A stretch of 64,000 nt of DNA from Saccharicrinis fermentans DSM 9555 = JCM 21142 (GTDB lineage Bacteria; Bacteroidota; Bacteroidia; Bacteroidales; Marinilabiliaceae): the NCBI RefSeq assembly GCF_000517085.1, contig NZ_KI912107.1, positions 70,425 to 134,424 of the forward strand, in the 5' to 3' direction. The notes below the pieces were generated by a model. The model made no database searches and was not told the DNA's origin. It was given only the letters and a program-made list of their open reading frames with translations. Both the position numbers and the translations under genes were made by a program. Positions 62,015-64,000 of this stretch are shown here, piece by piece (the first letter of the stretch is position 1; each line of letters opens with the position of its first letter).

Positions 62015-63320
62015 TCTCATCCCTCCTTTGTAATCTTTCATTATCTTCAGGAACAAGAGAAATGGTATCGCAGGAATCAGATAGTAATTTCTCTATACCA
62101 ATAGATTCACTTTCGTCAATTTCACTAAGGTTTAAGTCTAAATCGCAATTCCCACAATCTCTATCACACATTTTAGGCTCATAACTGTCAGGTTCTTTAT
62201 AGGTAGTAATTACACCTTCGTAGTTTCTTAGAACCACCTTGTTTGTTGACCATGAAATAATATAATTAGGCATGACAGGTATTTTTCCACCACCACCAGG
62301 GGCATCAATAACATAGGTAGGTCGAGCAAAGCCACTGGTGTGACCAATTAAACTTTCCATTATCTCAATTCCTTTTCCAATAGGCGTTCTAAAGTGAGAT
62401 AAGCCTTCAGATAAATCACATTGGTACAAATAATAAGGACGCACTCTATTTTGAACTAGTTTGTGTAGCAACGATTTCATTATTCGGGGACAATCATTAA
62501 CGTCGGCTAATAGTACAGATTGATTACCCAAAGGAAAACCACCATCTGCTAATTTAGCCAAAGACTCTTTTGCTGAGGCTGTTATTTCATTAGGGTGATT
62601 AAAATGCGTATTAATCCATAGTGGATGATACTTCTTTAAGATGGAAATAAGGTTGTCTGTTATTCTGTAAGGAAGTACAACGGGCATTCTAGTTCCTATA
62701 CGAATTAATTCAACGTGAGGTATTTGACTAATTTCAGATAACAGCCAATCTAACTTGTCGTCAGGTAACATTAGTGGGTCACCACCCGATAATAAAACAT
62801 CTCTAACTTGAGGAGTGTTTTTTATATACTCTATTCCTGCTGATAATTGGTCTTTAGATGGTACGAAGTCAATATCTCCAACTTTTCTTTTTCTTGTACA
62901 GTGGCGACAATACATGGAACATATATTACTCACATGAAATAAAACTCGGTCTGGGTATCTGTGCGTAATGCCTTCTACAGGGCTATCTTTATCTTCTGAC
63001 AACGGGTCAGCATGTTCCGATTCTAAGGTTGTTAACTCTTCAATGCCACCAAAAGCCTGTTTAAATACAGGGTCGTTTTTGTAGTTTTTTTTATCAATTA
63101 CCGATAAGTAATAGGGGGTAATTGAAAGTGGGAATTTTTCAAATGTTTTTTCAAGATTCTTCCTTTCTTCTTTGTCGAATTTAATATCTGTTAAGTATTC
63201 AAACTTCTCTAAGGACTTAATAGAGTGTTTAATCTGCCATTTCCAATCTTTCCAATTTGATACCTGTGGTTCTTTTTCAATCTTATGCGCAATCTCTTTT
63301 TGAACGTTGTTGTAAATCAT
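62007..63320 (-). CDS. ablA: Lysine 2,3-aminomutase
   Basis: A radical SAM, PLP-dependent enzyme that converts L-lysine to L-beta-lysine. It has 437 residues. The [4Fe-4S] motif CSMYCRHC has Cys134, Cys138 and Cys141. The PLP lysine is Lys346 in [16 protein letters not shown]-terminal zinc-type cysteine cluster (Cys385, 389, 392: CDRDCGNC) is present. The lysine-catabolic KamDE genes are absent and ablB follows with an overlap, so the product is the osmolyte, not a fermentation intermediate. The 260 bp upstream (63321-63581) are AT-rich with a purine-rich leader and no gene. Confidence 0.96.
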   Translation of the reverse strand: MIYNNVQKEIAHKIEKEPQVSNWKDWKWQIKHSIKSLEKFEYLTDIKFDKEERKNLEKTFEKFPLSITPYYLSVIDKKNYKNDPVFKQAFGGIEELTTLESEHADPLSEDKDSPVEGITHRYPDRVLFHVSNICSMYCRHCTRKRKVGDIDFVPSKDQLSAGIEYIKNTPQVRDVLLSGGDPLMLPDDKLDWLLSEISQIPHVELIRIGTRMPVVLPYRITDNLISILKKYHPLWINTHFNHPNEITASAKESLAKLADGGFPLGNQSVLLADVNDCPRIMKSLLHKLVQNRVRPYYLYQCDLSEGLSHFRTPIGKGIEIMESLIGHTSGFARPTYVIDAPGGGGKIPVMPNYIISWSTNKVVLRNYEGVITTYKEPDSYEPKMCDRDCGNCDLDLNLSEIDESESIGIEKLLSDSCDTISLVPEDNERLQRRDENE

Positions 63321-63581
63321 ATATTATTTTCCCTTTTTTATTCTGCTTTTATGCTTTGGAAACCTATGTTTCATCTTGGTCTTCGTGGTATCGCACTTAA
63401 TTTCTTTTGCGCAAGGATATATCTCCTCTCTTTCTCTGTCTCTTTCTTTTATTCTATAATATGCAATTACACTATGCCAACAATTCATAAAAATAAAATA
63501 GTTTCTATGCGAACAAAACTACAAAAAGGATATGAGAATGCTAATATTATTCTGATAAATTTAGAATAAAGCATTTTTGAA

Positions 63582-64000
63582 CTATAATAGGAAGGGTTCC
63601 TTTAAGTCCGCTTCAGTATCTTCAATACCTTCTAAGACAATATATAAGGTTATTAAAGGAGAGGCTTCTATTTGTTCTATTTCTAATAATCTAACTAAAG
63701 TTTCTAAACTATCTTCAACTTTTGCTATTTCGGTTTCATCTAACTTTTGAAGCTTTTCTAATAATTGTTCGTGTAGAATCGATGGGATTGTACCTAGTGG
63801 CTTATCGCCTGCTGAGGTAAAGGCAATTGTAACAATTCTTTTATCTCCTGATTTTGGAAGTCGGGCAAGAAGCCCTTTTTTTCAAGTCTTTTAATAATAC
63901 CACTTACGGTACTTGAATTTAGATTAAGAAAGTTTTTGATTTCACTCAGTGTGGCTTGATAATTCATAGATTCATGCAAGAAGCTTAAACACAAAACTTG
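63582..64000 (-). CDS. MarR family regulator, frameshifted and cut by window edge
   Basis: The N-terminal part lies beyond the window. The winged helix is visible: LSEIKNFLNLNSSTVSGIIK, RLEKKG. At A-AAA-AAG (about 63883-63889 on the minus strand) the frame must shift by -1 to continue as LLARLPKSGDKRIVTIAFTS, AGDKPLGTIPSILHEQLLEK and so on to the TAG at 63582. Without the shift the protein ends at 63794. Causes could be a lost A in the homopolymer, a sequencing error or programmed frameshifting. It lies upstream of ablA with the same orientation and could regulate that operon. Confidence 0.75.

Noticed and set aside
1-64000. tRNA, rRNA, tmRNA or CRISPR arrays
   Set aside because: No T-arm or cloverleaf-like segments, rRNA stretches or regularly spaced repeats were found by reading the intergenic regions.

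Overview
The window looks like a chromosome segment of a Bacteroidota bacterium, probably an environmental or marine member near Marinilabiliales/Bacteroidales (inference). The signs are: a type IX secretion sorting domain on a secreted protease, a TonB receptor next to a DUF4249 lipoprotein, Bacteroidota-only families (DUF3276/PUR, DUF5606, DUF5020, DUF5686, Porin_10, DUF6515, GYDIA-type GHMP kinase), promoters of the TTTG-N18/19-TAnnTTTG type, and a general lack of Shine-Dalgarno sites. No tRNA, rRNA or CRISPR array was recognised.

Layout. 0-10.7 kb is core housekeeping: pgl (5' cut), a MORN-like protein, a T9SS subtilisin, xseA, a PUR protein, then nusB-DUF1573-yajC-ybbR-coaE-djlA-like-DUF5606. 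10.9-30 kb holds envelope and transport genes: DUF6515, a decayed locus, MATE pump, a purine permease with a DUF5020 outer-membrane partner, a porin, mltF, a CoA pyrophosphatase, a LolC/E-like permease, an aminotransferase, DUF5686, and valS. 30-40 kb is accessory: a broken REP transposase next to a GNAT gene, a BACON/TonB/DUF4249/clostripain operon, a streptopain-like C10 protease with an unknown lipoprotein, and a truncated aldo/keto reductase. 51.7-56.8 kb has a zinc-ribbon protein, an SF1 helicase, an HExxH protein and a sulfatase. 56.8-60.8 kb is a graveyard of IS66, intron-like, cassette-like and symporter remnants around a serine hydrolase. 60.8-64 kb is an N-acetyl-beta-lysine (ablA-ablB) osmolyte operon with two small unknown genes and a MarC gene broken by one stop codon, next to a frameshifted MarR gene.

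The most notable system is 40.2-51.4 kb. All genes are on the minus strand in the order liuB-liuC-liuD-acyl-CoA dehydrogenase, then type 2 IPP isomerase, HMG-CoA reductase and three GHMP enzymes of the lower mevalonate pathway. The leucine branch makes HMG-CoA and the mevalonate branch consumes it. HMG-CoA synthase, acetoacetyl-CoA thiolase and HMG-CoA lyase are all absent from the cluster. The arrangement reads as a leucine-to-isoprenoid route that bypasses acetyl-CoA condensation.

A second notable object is a 153-bp structured, non-coding mobile element present twice (4838-4990 and 59434-59586). It has terminal inverted repeats and TA flanks. One copy lies exactly at the xseA stop codon and the other lies inside a dead symporter gene.
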